From positions 1,736,001 to 1,800,000 of the forward strand of contig NZ_JBEPSD010000001.1 in the NCBI RefSeq assembly GCF_040548735.1: a stretch of DNA of 64,000 bases, written 5' to 3'. Every line of letters begins with the position of its first letter. Within the stretch, counting starts at the first letter, position 1. This document shows positions 25,404-34,189 of the stretch, one piece after another. The notes beneath the pieces were generated by a model. That model had not been told where the DNA came from, did not search any database, and worked only from the letters and a program-made list of their open reading frames with translations. This DNA is from Rhodanobacter soli (GTDB lineage Bacteria > Pseudomonadota > Gammaproteobacteria > Xanthomonadales > Rhodanobacteraceae). The position numbers and the translations under genes were made by a program.

Positions 25404-27257
25404 TCAGCGTCCGGCGGGACTGTAGCGCAGGGTCAGGAACGCGCTGCGGCCGGGCTGGTTGAAGTACCAGACGGTCTCGTAGTGGCGGTCGAACACGTTC
25501 GCCAGCCGCGCCTCGACCTGCCAGTCCGGCGCGAAATGCCAGCTGGCGCGCAGGTCGGTGCTGGCGTAGCCACCCAGCGGATGGCGGTTGGCCGCATCGT
25601 CGTAGCTGCGCCCGGCCGCGTTGACGGTGGCGCCGACGCCGAATGCGCCGAAGCGCCGGTCCAGGTCCACTCGTGCGGTGCGTCCGGGCCGGCGCGGCAG
25701 GGTGCGGCCGTCGTTGATCCCACCGTCCTCGTTGCGCGGCTGCAGCCAGCCCAGGTAGGCCTGCAGCCGCCAGCCGGCGAGGTTCGCGCCGAACTGTCCT
25801 TCCACGCCGCGGATGCGCGCCTTGCTGATATTGGACGGGAAGTAGTTGCTGTCCAGCGCGATCAACTGGTCGATGCGGGTCTGGTAGGCGTTCAACGCCC
25901 AGTTCCACGTGCCCTGCTGTTGGCTCAGGCCCAGTTCGGCGCTGCGCGATTTTTCCGGCTTCAGGTCCGGATTGCCGCTGCCGTACGGGTAGTACAGGTC
26001 GTTGAAGGTGGGCGCATGGAACGCGCTGCCGTAGCTGGCGGACAGGCGCAGGCCATGCTCGAAGCGGTAGCCCCACGCCGCAGCGCCGGTGTTGTGGTTG
26101 CCGAACTGGCCGTTGTGGTCGCGCCGCGCCGACAGCTGCACTTCGTTGCGGCCGAACGTGCCCTGGTACTGCACGTAGCCGCCGGTATTGTTGCGGCGGC
26201 TGGCGAGGAAGCCGGTGTCGCTGTCGATGTGCTCGCCCTGCCAGTCGACGCCCAGGGTCAGCAGCTGGTTGCTGGCCACGCTCAGGTCGTTCTGCCACGA
26301 CGCCTGGTTGCGCCGCGAGTAGATGTAGCCGACGAAGTCCCGGTTCTCGTAGTTGTCGTAGCGGTCCAGGTTCTGGCCCACGCTCAGCGTCGTCTTCCAC
26401 GCTTCCAGCGGATTGAAGCTGAAAGTGCTGCCGGCGACCTGCTGCAGGGTGCGGCTGCGGTTCTGGTAGCTGCCGTCGAAATGGATCTCGCCGAGGCTGC
26501 GCAGCCAGGTGCCGGTGAGTTCGGCGCCGTCGTCCCAGCGGTAGCCGCCGCTGGCGCTGAGGTTCTTGTTGCGGTAGGCGTCACGGTCCGGCTCGTCGGT
26601 GAAGCAGCCGGCGAACACCACGCCGGCGCCGATGCGGCAGGCATTGATGCCGCGGGTGTACTGCGCGCCGACGCCGAGGTTGTACCAGGCGTGCTCGCTG
26701 CCGCCGGACAGTCCGGCCTGGCCGCGCAGCAGGTTGTTGCTGCCGGTGGTCACGCTGAACGAGGGCTGCAGGCCGCCATCGCGCGTACCCCGGCGGGTGA
26801 AGATCTGGATCACTCCACCGATCGCGTCGGCGCCGTACAGGCTCGAGCGCGGACCGCGCACGATCTCGATGCGCTCGATCTGCTCGACCGGAATCTGCTC
26901 GAACGCCGCCAACCCGGCGCTGACCGAAGCCACCCGCACGCCATCGACCAGCAGCAAGGTATGGGTGGAATTGGTGCCGCGCATGAACAACGAAGTCTGC
27001 TGGCCGTAACCGCCGGTGTTGGCGAAGCTCATTCCGGGTAGCCCGGCCAGCAGATCCGGCACCGACAGCGGCTGCAGCCGCTCGATGTCGGCACGGGTGA
27101 TCACGCTGACCGACGACAGCGCCTCGTCGGCGGTGATCGCGGTGCGCGTGGCGGTGACGATCACCGGCGCCAGCGCCGATGCATCGCTCTGGTCGGCGGC
27201 CTGCGCGGCCACCGTGCAACTGAGCAGCGCCGCTGCCAGCAGGGACTTCTTCATCAT
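25404..27257 (-). CDS. btuB: TonB-dependent vitamin B12 receptor, BtuB
   Basis: Outer-membrane receptor for cobalamin, 617 residues, the usual BtuB size. Signal peptide about 1-20; TonB box near APVIVTATR (about residue 29-38). The plug domain carries DADEALSSVSVITRADIERLQ-like text, FMRGTNSTHTLLLVDGVRV and IERIEIVRGPRSSLYGADAIGGVIQIFT, the classic plug motifs. The 22-strand barrel follows and ends in the TonB-receptor C-terminus LTLRYSPAGR. A cobalamin riboswitch lies in its leader, which fixes the function as B12 uptake. Start MMKKSLL is preceded by AGAGGA. It is transcribed from a good promoter at 27613-27641. Cys residues in INACRIGAGVVFAGCF may form a loop disulfide. Confidence 0.95.
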   Translation of the reverse strand: MMKKSLLAAALLSCTVAAQAADQSDASALAPVIVTATRTAITADEALSSVSVITRADIERLQPLSVPDLLAGLPGMSFANTGGYGQQTSLFMRGTNSTHTLLLVDGVRVASVSAGLAAFEQIPVEQIERIEIVRGPRSSLYGADAIGGVIQIFTRRGTRDGGLQPSFSVTTGSNNLLRGQAGLSGGSEHAWYNLGVGAQYTRGINACRIGAGVVFAGCFTDEPDRDAYRNKNLSASGGYRWDDGAELTGTWLRSLGEIHFDGSYQNRSRTLQQVAGSTFSFNPLEAWKTTLSVGQNLDRYDNYENRDFVGYIYSRRNQASWQNDLSVASNQLLTLGVDWQGEHIDSDTGFLASRRNNTGGYVQYQGTFGRNEVQLSARRDHNGQFGNHNTGAAAWGYRFEHGLRLSASYGSAFHAPTFNDLYYPYGSGNPDLKPEKSRSAELGLSQQQGTWNWALNAYQTRIDQLIALDSNYFPSNISKARIRGVEGQFGANLAGWRLQAYLGWLQPRNEDGGINDGRTLPRRPGRTARVDLDRRFGAFGVGATVNAAGRSYDDAANRHPLGGYASTDLRASWHFAPDWQVEARLANVFDRHYETVWYFNQPGRSAFLTLRYSPAGR

Positions 27258-27394
27258 GTTCGTTCCTCTACGCCGCGCACCCGCGCACGGCTCATGTGTT
27301 CAATGAGCTGACGGCAAGCGGGGAAGGAAGACGGAACGACGGGCAGGCGGGATCGACCGACACGTGGTTCGGCCTCGCCCACCGCGAGCCACCA

Positions 27395-27606
27395 GGAATC
27401 GTTCGGGCCGGTCTCCGGGCTGGCGAGTGGCGCGCGGTCGTCCGCATGCCTTGAACGGCGCCTTCCCGTGCCATGCACAGTGGCGTTCGCCGCTCGTGAT
27501 CTCGCTTACCGTTGCGGGGGCAGCGCCGGCCTTGCAGTGTGATCGCACACCACGCACCGGCTTCCCGTTTCATCCTTCCGGCAACGCGCCGTCGGGACAC
27601 CTGAAC
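27395..27606 (-). ncRNA. cobalamin (AdoCbl) riboswitch controlling btuB
   Basis: On the minus strand the leader shows the ordered parts of the B12 aptamer: TGAAACGGGAAGCCGGTGCG near 27574-27553, then GCTGCCCCCGCAACGGTAAG (the conserved core), CACGGGAAGG and finally GCCAGCCCGGAGACCGGCC near 27424-27405. Spacing and order match the known class. The predicted transcription start (about 27606) falls at the first aptamer base. A GC-rich hairpin (GGCTCGC...GCGAGGCC, about 27369-27392) sits between aptamer and gene and may be the expression platform. With B12 bound, btuB expression should drop. Confidence 0.95.
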
Positions 27607-27612
27607 CGCGCA

Positions 27613-27641
27613 ACTCTACCGCCGGCATGAAGTTCACGCAA
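27613..27641 (-). promoter_or_regulatory. sigma-70 promoter of the riboswitch-btuB transcript
   Basis: Minus-strand reading: -35 TTGCGT (27641-27636), 17-base spacer, -10 TAGAGT (27618-27613). Position relative to the aptamer is exactly right. Confidence 0.65.
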
Positions 27642-28023
27642 ATCGAACCCCCGTTAAAAGGGCGTTTTCAGGCGATCACCCCCAATTGTTCTGATTACCG
27701 ACAGCATTATCGAATGCTCCATCCTAAAACGAGAATCAAGGAAACAATAATCGCAAATTATTACCGATCACGGAGTCAAAAATCGTAACTTCTTACTAAT
27801 TGGTGATAATCATAAAGATTTTGTTGACGTCAGTATTTATGTCGCTTTATGTTCGGATAGCAAGCTGCTGGATGTCGTGGATACAGGGCGAGGCATGAGG
27901 CTCTATGCCTGGTTGACGGAACAATTGGCGGCTGCCAGCACGCATCCGGCTTGCTTATCGATGAACTGATCGAATTACGTCACTTGGCCTTCGGGCCTTT
28001 CACTCTGGGGAGATTCGTTACCA
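27642..28023 (+). promoter_or_regulatory. AT-rich leader and promoter of the Oar-like receptor
   Basis: Bases 27650-27860 are markedly AT-rich, in contrast to the window. A promoter reads TTGACG (27824-27829) and TATGTT (27848-27853), 18-base spacer, giving a long leader of about 160 bases to the ATG at 28024. The leader holds a GGCC-TTCG-GGCC hairpin (about 27986-27997). The AT-rich segment may bind a nucleoid protein or activator. No coding frame was found here. Confidence 0.6.
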
Positions 28024-31000
28024 ATGAGCAGTCATAACAAAATCCACAATCCGAGGTGGCGCCACACCGCTCTCGCGGTGGCGCTGAGCATGAGCCTTGG
28101 CGGTGTCGCCATGGCACAGTCCACCACGGGTTCCATATTCGGCCAGGCGCCGGCAGCCGCGGGCGAAACCGTCAGCGCCAGCAACGCGTCTGGCCTGACG
28201 CGCGAGGTGGCTGTCGACAGCTCGGGGCGTTTCCAGATCAGCAACGTGCCGGTCGGCGTCTATACGGTCACGCTCAAGAAGGACGGCGCCGTCGTTGATT
28301 CGCGCAAGGTGTCCTTGGCGCCCGGCGCCGGCACTGCCGTCACGTTCAGCGCCGAAACGACGTCGCTGAGCGCGGTGACCGTCTCGGCCAATGCGCTGCC
28401 TGCCATCGACGTCTCCAGCGTCAGTTCGAGCACGGTCATCACCGCCGCCGACCTGCGGAAACTGCCGATCAGCCGCAACGCGGAATCCATCGCTCTCCTC
28501 GCTCCGGGTACGGTGAAGGGCAGCGGCTTCTTCGGCAACGCAGTCGCCTTCGGCGGCTCGAGCGTGTCCGAGAACGCCTACTACGTGAACGGCTACAACA
28601 CCGGCGAGCCGTACAAGAACCTGGGCGGCTTTGCGCTGCCCTATGGTGCGATCGACCAGCAGGAAACCCTGACCGGCGGCTACAGCGCCAAGTACGGTCG
28701 CTCCGACGGTGGCGTGATCAACCAGCTCGGCAAGCGCGGCACCAACGAATGGCACTTCGGTGCCCAGGTGGTCTGGCAGCCGCGATTCCTCGAGGCAACC
28801 CCGGTCAACAACCGCTATGGCAATCCGGCGATTCCGGCGGACGTGGTCAACCCGAACAGCCCGGATGGCTACACGCATTACCAGCTGGAAGATCCAAGCA
28901 AGCCGGGTACGCTCAACCAGTACCGCAACGACAATAAGCAGTGGGAAACAACCTACTCCGCCTACGTCGGCGGTCCGCTGATCCAGGACAAGCTGTTCAT
29001 GTTCCTGGCAGCCGAGACCACCAAGGACCAGATCACCAACGTGGAATCGGCGGCCAACCAGAAGGTCCAGTATCTGCGTGACAAGAACACCAAGTTCTAC
29101 GGCAAGCTGGACTGGAACATCACCGACAGCAACGTCCTGGAACTGACGGCGCTGAAACAGAACCAGTCCAACGGTGCGGGCAAGACTTATCAATTCGACA
29201 ACAGCACGCTGAAGTCCGGGGCATTCTCCAACAACAACGATGTGACCAAGGACAACGCGCAGTTCTACCTGGGCCACTTCACCAGCTACATCACCGACTC
29301 GGCCACGCTGAGCATCCTGTACGGCAAGGCCCACTTCCAGGATCCGGTCGTCTACGGCAACACCAGCCCGCTGCCGTTCATCTCGCGCCCCTACAACCAG
29401 AACCCGGCCTTCCTGCCGCCGGGTACGGGGCCGAACGGCATCGTCAACGCCCAGGGCAATACCACCTGGACCTCGCCGAAGGCGAGCAACAGCACCCACG
29501 GCCTGCGCGTCGACTTCGACTACAAGCTGGGCGATCACGACCTCGCCGTCGGTATCGACAACATGAGCTACGGGGCCAAGAACCAGGGCCCGGACAACCA
29601 GAATCCGTTCAACCCGGCGGTGAACTACTACTGGCGCTACGCACCTGTCTCCACCACGTACCCCAACGGCCGCGTGCAGAAGCGCACCATCGGCTGGGCC
29701 ACCAGTATGACGATGACCCAGAAGGCCTACTACCTGCAGGATGACTGGCAGGTCAGTTCCAACGTGCTGCTGAACATCGGTATCCGCAACGACCATTTCA
29801 CCAACTACAACGACGTGGGCAAGGCGTTCGTCGACGAGAAGAACCAGTGGGAGCCCCGCATCGGCGCCAGCTGGGACGTGAATGGCGACTCCTCGTTCAA
29901 GATCTACGGCAACGTGGGCCGCTACTACCTCGCGCTGCCGGACAACGCGGCCGAGCGTGCGGCGAACCGGTCGACCTACCTCACCCAGTACTTCACCTAT
30001 ACCGGCATCGACGCGAACGGCGTGCCGACGGGCGTGGCACCACTGGCCGATCCCACGTCGCCGGATGGCGAATACGGCCTGCCCAAGGACCCGCAGCAGG
30101 TCACCGCGCGCAACCTGAAGCCGGAGTACGTGGATGAGTTCATCGCCGGCTTCGACAAGAAGCTCAACGACGAGTGGACCTATGGCGCCAAGGCCATGTG
30201 GCGCGACCTGAAGACGGCGATCGACGACGAGTGCCAGCCGGGGCAGATCGCCAACAAGATGATCGCCATGGGCGTGGACCCCGCCAAGGTCGACCCCAAC
30301 AATCCTGATGCCGACTACTACAATTCACTGTACGGCGCCTCCTACTGCCGCCTGATCAACCCCGGCCTGACCAACACCATGCTGGTGACCTCGCAGAACG
30401 CCACCAGCAGCAGCATGACCGTGTCGATGACCCAGAAGGACTGGGGCTACATCAATAGCGTCCGGCGCAAGATCGGCTCGCTGAACCTGTACCTGGAGCA
30501 TCCGTTCGACGGCAAGTGGATGGCTCGCCTCGATTACACCTGGAGCCGCGGCTTCGGCAACACCGAGGGCCAGGTGCGCTCCGACTTCGGCCAGGGCGAC
30601 GTATCCAAGACCGAGGACTGGGACAGCTGGCAGCTGATGGACGGCCAGGACGGCGATCTGGCCAATGTACGCAAGCACCAGATCCGATTCCGCGGCGCCT
30701 ACCAGATCACCCCTGAATGGCTGGTCTCCGGCACGCTGTTGGCCCAGTCCGGTACGCCGAAGGAATGCCTGGGTTACTACGGCACCGATGGCGTCGGCGA
30801 CCCGACCGGCTACAACAACGGCGGCAGCGGCAACTACCACTGGTGCCATGGTGTTCGCATCCCGCCGGGCAAGGCTGGCCACACCCCGTGGACCGAGCAG
30901 GTCAACCTCGGCGTGCACTACGCGCCGGCGTTTGCCGATCACAAGCTGGGCTTCAACCTGGACGTGATCAACGCACTGAACCAGCAGCGGCCGATCCAGA

Positions 31001-31125
31001 CGGACGCAGCGGGTGAAAGTGCATTCGATGGTGTCAATACCGTCTTCGTCAACAACAGCTACGGCGACGGGATCTATTGGCAGCCGCCGCGCACGGTGCG
31101 TCTGTCGGTCCAGTACGACTACTGA
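28024..31125 (+). CDS. Oar-like TonB-dependent receptor with N-terminal carboxypeptidase-regulatory-like domain
   Basis: Outer-membrane receptor, 1033 residues. Signal peptide about 1-31 (ending VAMAQ). Residues about 34-110 form a beta-sandwich of the carboxypeptidase-regulatory type (SGRFQISNVPVGVYTVTLKKDG). The plug is at about 125-245 (VITAADLRKLPISRNAESIALLAPGTV, then GYSAKYGRSDGGVINQ). A large barrel follows, ending in RLSVQYDY with a C-terminal aromatic. GGGGAG lies 11 bases before the ATG. It is followed by its own terminator and then the TPR-sulfotransferase. In Xanthomonadales and sphingomonads such Oar receptors are often linked to TPR-sulfotransferases (family knowledge); cargo is unknown, protein or peptide import being one idea. 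Confidence 0.92.
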   Translation: MSSHNKIHNPRWRHTALAVALSMSLGGVAMAQSTTGSIFGQAPAAAGETVSASNASGLTREVAVDSSGRFQISNVPVGVYTVTLKKDGAVVDSRKVSLAPGAGTAVTFSAETTSLSAVTVSANALPAIDVSSVSSSTVITAADLRKLPISRNAESIALLAPGTVKGSGFFGNAVAFGGSSVSENAYYVNGYNTGEPYKNLGGFALPYGAIDQQETLTGGYSAKYGRSDGGVINQLGKRGTNEWHFGAQVVWQPRFLEATPVNNRYGNPAIPADVVNPNSPDGYTHYQLEDPSKPGTLNQYRNDNKQWETTYSAYVGGPLIQDKLFMFLAAETTKDQITNVESAANQKVQYLRDKNTKFYGKLDWNITDSNVLELTALKQNQSNGAGKTYQFDNSTLKSGAFSNNNDVTKDNAQFYLGHFTSYITDSATLSILYGKAHFQDPVVYGNTSPLPFISRPYNQNPAFLPPGTGPNGIVNAQGNTTWTSPKASNSTHGLRVDFDYKLGDHDLAVGIDNMSYGAKNQGPDNQNPFNPAVNYYWRYAPVSTTYPNGRVQKRTIGWATSMTMTQKAYYLQDDWQVSSNVLLNIGIRNDHFTNYNDVGKAFVDEKNQWEPRIGASWDVNGDSSFKIYGNVGRYYLALPDNAAERAANRSTYLTQYFTYTGIDANGVPTGVAPLADPTSPDGEYGLPKDPQQVTARNLKPEYVDEFIAGFDKKLNDEWTYGAKAMWRDLKTAIDDECQPGQIANKMIAMGVDPAKVDPNNPDADYYNSLYGASYCRLINPGLTNTMLVTSQNATSSSMTVSMTQKDWGYINSVRRKIGSLNLYLEHPFDGKWMARLDYTWSRGFGNTEGQVRSDFGQGDVSKTEDWDSWQLMDGQDGDLANVRKHQIRFRGAYQITPEWLVSGTLLAQSGTPKECLGYYGTDGVGDPTGYNNGGSGNYHWCHGVRIPPGKAGHTPWTEQVNLGVHYAPAFADHKLGFNLDVINALNQQRPIQTDAAGESAFDGVNTVFVNNSYGDGIYWQPPRTVRLSVQYDY

Positions 31126-31157
31126 TAGCTGACAGCGGCTGCAAGTGGCCTAACCAA

Positions 31158-31186
31158 GCCACCGACCTTCGGGTCGGTGGCTTTTT
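31158..31186 (+). terminator. rho-independent terminator of the Oar receptor gene
   Basis: GCCACCGACC (31158-31167), TTCG tetraloop, GGTCGGTGGC (31172-31181), then five T residues. A textbook intrinsic terminator 32 bases after the receptor stop, so the sulfotransferase needs readthrough or its own promoter. Confidence 0.95.
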
Positions 31187-31351
31187 AATGTGGCCACCGA
31201 GTCCACTACCACAACACGGATCGTTGCCACCCCGCAGTATGGGCAATGGCACTGAACCGGAGAACCGCGATCACCCATTGCTGGAACCGATGCCGCAATC
31301 TGATTGCCTGGGGATTACATTCGTCGATTCGAGCAGCCTCCGGGAACACCC

Positions 31352-32968
31352 ATGAACGTCACCCATACCTCCGTCTCGAGCGCCACGTTTTTTCGACAAA
31401 TCCGAGAGTTCATTGACAGCAAGCAGTGGACAGCGGCGCAGAAAGCACTCGAATCACTCTTGCAGAGTGAGCCGCAAAACGTTCCGTTACGTATCGAGCT
31501 TGCCGCCGTGATTCTCCAACAAGGTCGCATGCGCGCTGCCACTTCGCAGCTGCTGCAGGCGGTGCCGATGCTGCCTAACGACGCCCCGACAATCATCCAT
31601 CTGGCATGGCATCTGTCGATCAATGGCGAAATCCAGGGCGCGCGCGCGTGCCTGGCACACCTCCAACGCGCGCCCGACCCTCCGGCAGAAGTGCTCAGCG
31701 AGCAGGCTCATCTGCACTGGATGCTCGGGGAGATATCCGCAGCGCGAACATCGATGGATCGGGCCGTGGCGCTGGGTGTCACGACAAGCAGCGAATACTA
31801 TCTCAATGCCATGCTGCACCAGTTCACGGGCAGGATAGCCGAGGCCGAGAGCGTGTTGCTGGCATGCCTGCAGCGCTGGCCACGCCATGGCGACTCGGCA
31901 GTCATTCTCGCCAATCTGCGCAAGCAGACGTTGGAGTCAAATCATCTTGAACTCTTTCGTGGCTCACTGGCCGGTATGGCGACGGACAGTATCACTATCC
32001 GCGACAGGTTTGCCCGCGCCGAATTCGAATCGGCGATCTTCAAGGTACATGACGACCTGGGTCATCAGGAGGAAGCATGGGCTGCACTGGAGCGCAGCAA
32101 TGTACTGATGCGTGAGATAAATCCCTATGACAGAGCAGGCGAGAGTGCGCTGACCGAGGCGTTGATCCATGGCGCCGACGTGCTCGCTCCGGTTACAGCC
32201 ACCCAAGTACCTCGGTTCGATGGCCCGATTCCCATTTTCATCGTTGGAATGCCCCGCTCGGGAACGACTTTGCTCGACCATATGCTTTCCGGTCACTCGG
32301 ACGTGGTTTCCGCTGGTGAGATCCTGGATTTCCAGCGGCAGTTCCATTGGGTGACCGACGTTGCGCCCGGGGGCACGGAAGGCATGTTGGCGGCTATCAG
32401 CCGCTGTGAAGAGGTGGACTTCGCCGAGCTAGGCGCTCGCTACCTGAAGCAAACCCAATGGCGGGCACAGGGGCACAAGTACTACATCGACAAGCTACCC
32501 ATCAACGTGCGAATGGTGCCGTTCATCCGACGCGCATTGCCGCAGGCGCGGATACTGCACCTGACGCGCGATCCGATGGATGTTTGCTGGTCCAATCTCA
32601 AAGTGATGTTCGGCATGGCATCCTCCTATTGCTACGATCAGCATGCCCTTGCGCACTATTACGGTGAGTATGTACGCCTGACGAACCATTGGCGGACCAT
32701 CTTGCCAAGCGTCATGCTCGACGTTTCATATACTTCGCTGGTCACTGACCCAGCAACGACCCTTCATCAGGTATTGCTCCACTGCGGGCTGGAAATGGAA
32801 GAGAGCTGCCTGCATCCAGAGCGCAACGTCGCGCCCGTGGCAACTCCCAGCAGTGTCCAGGTTCGCGAAGCGATTCACTCCCACACCCTTGGTCAGTGGC
32901 GCCGCTACACAGCCCAGTTGAGTCCGCTGCAGCAAGCACTTGCTGGCTATGGCGTGAGCGTCGACTGA
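31352..32968 (+). CDS. TPR-containing sulfotransferase
   Basis: Two-part protein, 538 residues. Residues about 10-260 are TPR-like helical repeats (ALESLLQSEPQNVPLRIELAAVILQQGRMRAA and similar). Residues about 290-535 are a sulfotransferase domain. The PAPS 5'-phosphosulfate loop is G299-M-P-R-S-G-T-T and the 3'-phosphate site is LTRDPMDVCWSNLK. It should move sulfate from PAPS to a hydroxyl or tyrosine acceptor; TPR parts usually bind a peptide or protein partner. No signal peptide is seen, so it works in the cytoplasm. The ATG start is chosen; a TTG 48 bases upstream is possible. Its base composition is less GC-rich than its neighbours. Acceptor unknown. Confidence 0.9.
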   Translation: MNVTHTSVSSATFFRQIREFIDSKQWTAAQKALESLLQSEPQNVPLRIELAAVILQQGRMRAATSQLLQAVPMLPNDAPTIIHLAWHLSINGEIQGARACLAHLQRAPDPPAEVLSEQAHLHWMLGEISAARTSMDRAVALGVTTSSEYYLNAMLHQFTGRIAEAESVLLACLQRWPRHGDSAVILANLRKQTLESNHLELFRGSLAGMATDSITIRDRFARAEFESAIFKVHDDLGHQEEAWAALERSNVLMREINPYDRAGESALTEALIHGADVLAPVTATQVPRFDGPIPIFIVGMPRSGTTLLDHMLSGHSDVVSAGEILDFQRQFHWVTDVAPGGTEGMLAAISRCEEVDFAELGARYLKQTQWRAQGHKYYIDKLPINVRMVPFIRRALPQARILHLTRDPMDVCWSNLKVMFGMASSYCYDQHALAHYYGEYVRLTNHWRTILPSVMLDVSYTSLVTDPATTLHQVLLHCGLEMEESCLHPERNVAPVATPSSVQVREAIHSHTLGQWRRYTAQLSPLQQALAGYGVSVD

Positions 32969-33040
32969 ACATTCTGCGAGCGACGCGGGAGGGAATTTGC
33001 ACCCGGCGCCTATTCGGGCTTTGCACCGCGTAATGGCGTT

Positions 33041-34180
33041 CTATTCCGGGCTTCCGCCTATCCAACTTCGCAGAACAACGTAGTCGTCATCAAGCACCAC
33101 CAGGTCGGCGCGATAGCCCGGGGCGATGCGGCCGTGGCTTTCGCCGAGACCGAGGAACTCGGCCGGGTAGGTGCTGGCCATGCGTACCGCTTCCTCCAGC
33201 GGCAAGCCAAGCAGCTGCACCGCATTGCGCACCGCGCTGGCCATGTCCAGCGCGGAGCCGGCCAGCACGCCTTGCGCGGTCTGGCAGACGCCGTCTCGCA
33301 CGACGATCGTTTCGCCATTGAGCACGTAGTCGGGACGATCCGCGCCGACCGGCGGCATCGCGTCGGTGACCAGCAGCATCTTGCCGCGCGGCTTGGCGGC
33401 GATCGCCACGCGCAGGCTGGCCGGATGCACGTGATGGCCGTCGACGATGATGCCGCACCAGCTGTCGGCATCCTCCAGCGCGGCGCCGACCACGCCCGGC
33501 TCGCGGCTGCCGAACGGGGTCATCGCGTTGAACAGGTGGGTGAAGCCGCGCACCCCGGCCGCGAGCGCGGCCCGGATCGTCTCGTAATCGGCTGCGGTGT
33601 GCCCGGCGCAGACGATCAGCCCGGCGCCGGCCAGCGCACCGATGCTGGCCAGCGGCACCTGGTCCGGCGCCAGCGTGAGCAGGCGCACGCCGCGGTGCGA
33701 CGCGCACAGCAGCGCCAGCTCGTCGCTGCCCGGCGCGTGGAAGTATTTCGGGTCGTGCACGCCCTTGCGTGCCGCCGCCAGGTACGGGCCTTCCAGGTGG
33801 ATGCCGAGCACGCCCGGCACGCCCTCGGCCAGCGCCTGCTCCACCGCGGCCAGCGCCGCGCGCATCACCTCCACGCGGTCGCTGATCAGGGTCGGCAGGA
33901 AGCCGGTGGTGCCGAAGCGCCGATGCGCGGCGCCGATCCGGCGCAACGTTTCCACCGTGGGCGCCTCGTTGAACAGCACGCCACCGCCGCCGTTGACCTG
34001 CACGTCGATGAAGCCGGGCACGAGCATCGCGCCGTGCAGGTCGTGCTGATGCGCGTCACGCACGCGCGGATCGTCAGGCGGCAGCAGGTCGACGATGCGC
34101 TCGCCCTCCAGCAGCACGGCAAGATCGTCGTGCCAGCCGTCGGCGGCGAGCACGCGGGCGTGGGTGAGGGCGGTAGTCAT
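33041..34180 (-). CDS. nagA: N-acetylglucosamine-6-phosphate deacetylase
   Basis: Amidohydrolase, 379 residues, converting GlcNAc-6-phosphate to glucosamine-6-phosphate and acetate in the cytoplasm. Motifs: PGFIDVQVNGGGG near residue 55, HLEGPYL near 128 with the metal-binding Glu, CAGHTAA near 190, THLFNAMTPF near 210, and the catalytic Asp in VTDAMPPVG near 275. It is the last gene of nagR-nagB-II-nagA, nine bases after the deaminase stop. Length and motifs are those of complete NagA. Confidence 0.96.
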   Translation of the reverse strand: MTTALTHARVLAADGWHDDLAVLLEGERIVDLLPPDDPRVRDAHQHDLHGAMLVPGFIDVQVNGGGGVLFNEAPTVETLRRIGAAHRRFGTTGFLPTLISDRVEVMRAALAAVEQALAEGVPGVLGIHLEGPYLAAARKGVHDPKYFHAPGSDELALLCASHRGVRLLTLAPDQVPLASIGALAGAGLIVCAGHTAADYETIRAALAAGVRGFTHLFNAMTPFGSREPGVVGAALEDADSWCGIIVDGHHVHPASLRVAIAAKPRGKMLLVTDAMPPVGADRPDYVLNGETIVVRDGVCQTAQGVLAGSALDMASAVRNAVQLLGLPLEEAVRMASTYPAEFLGLGESHGRIAPGYRADLVVLDDDYVVLRSWIGGSPE

Positions 34181-34189
34181 GGCGATTCC

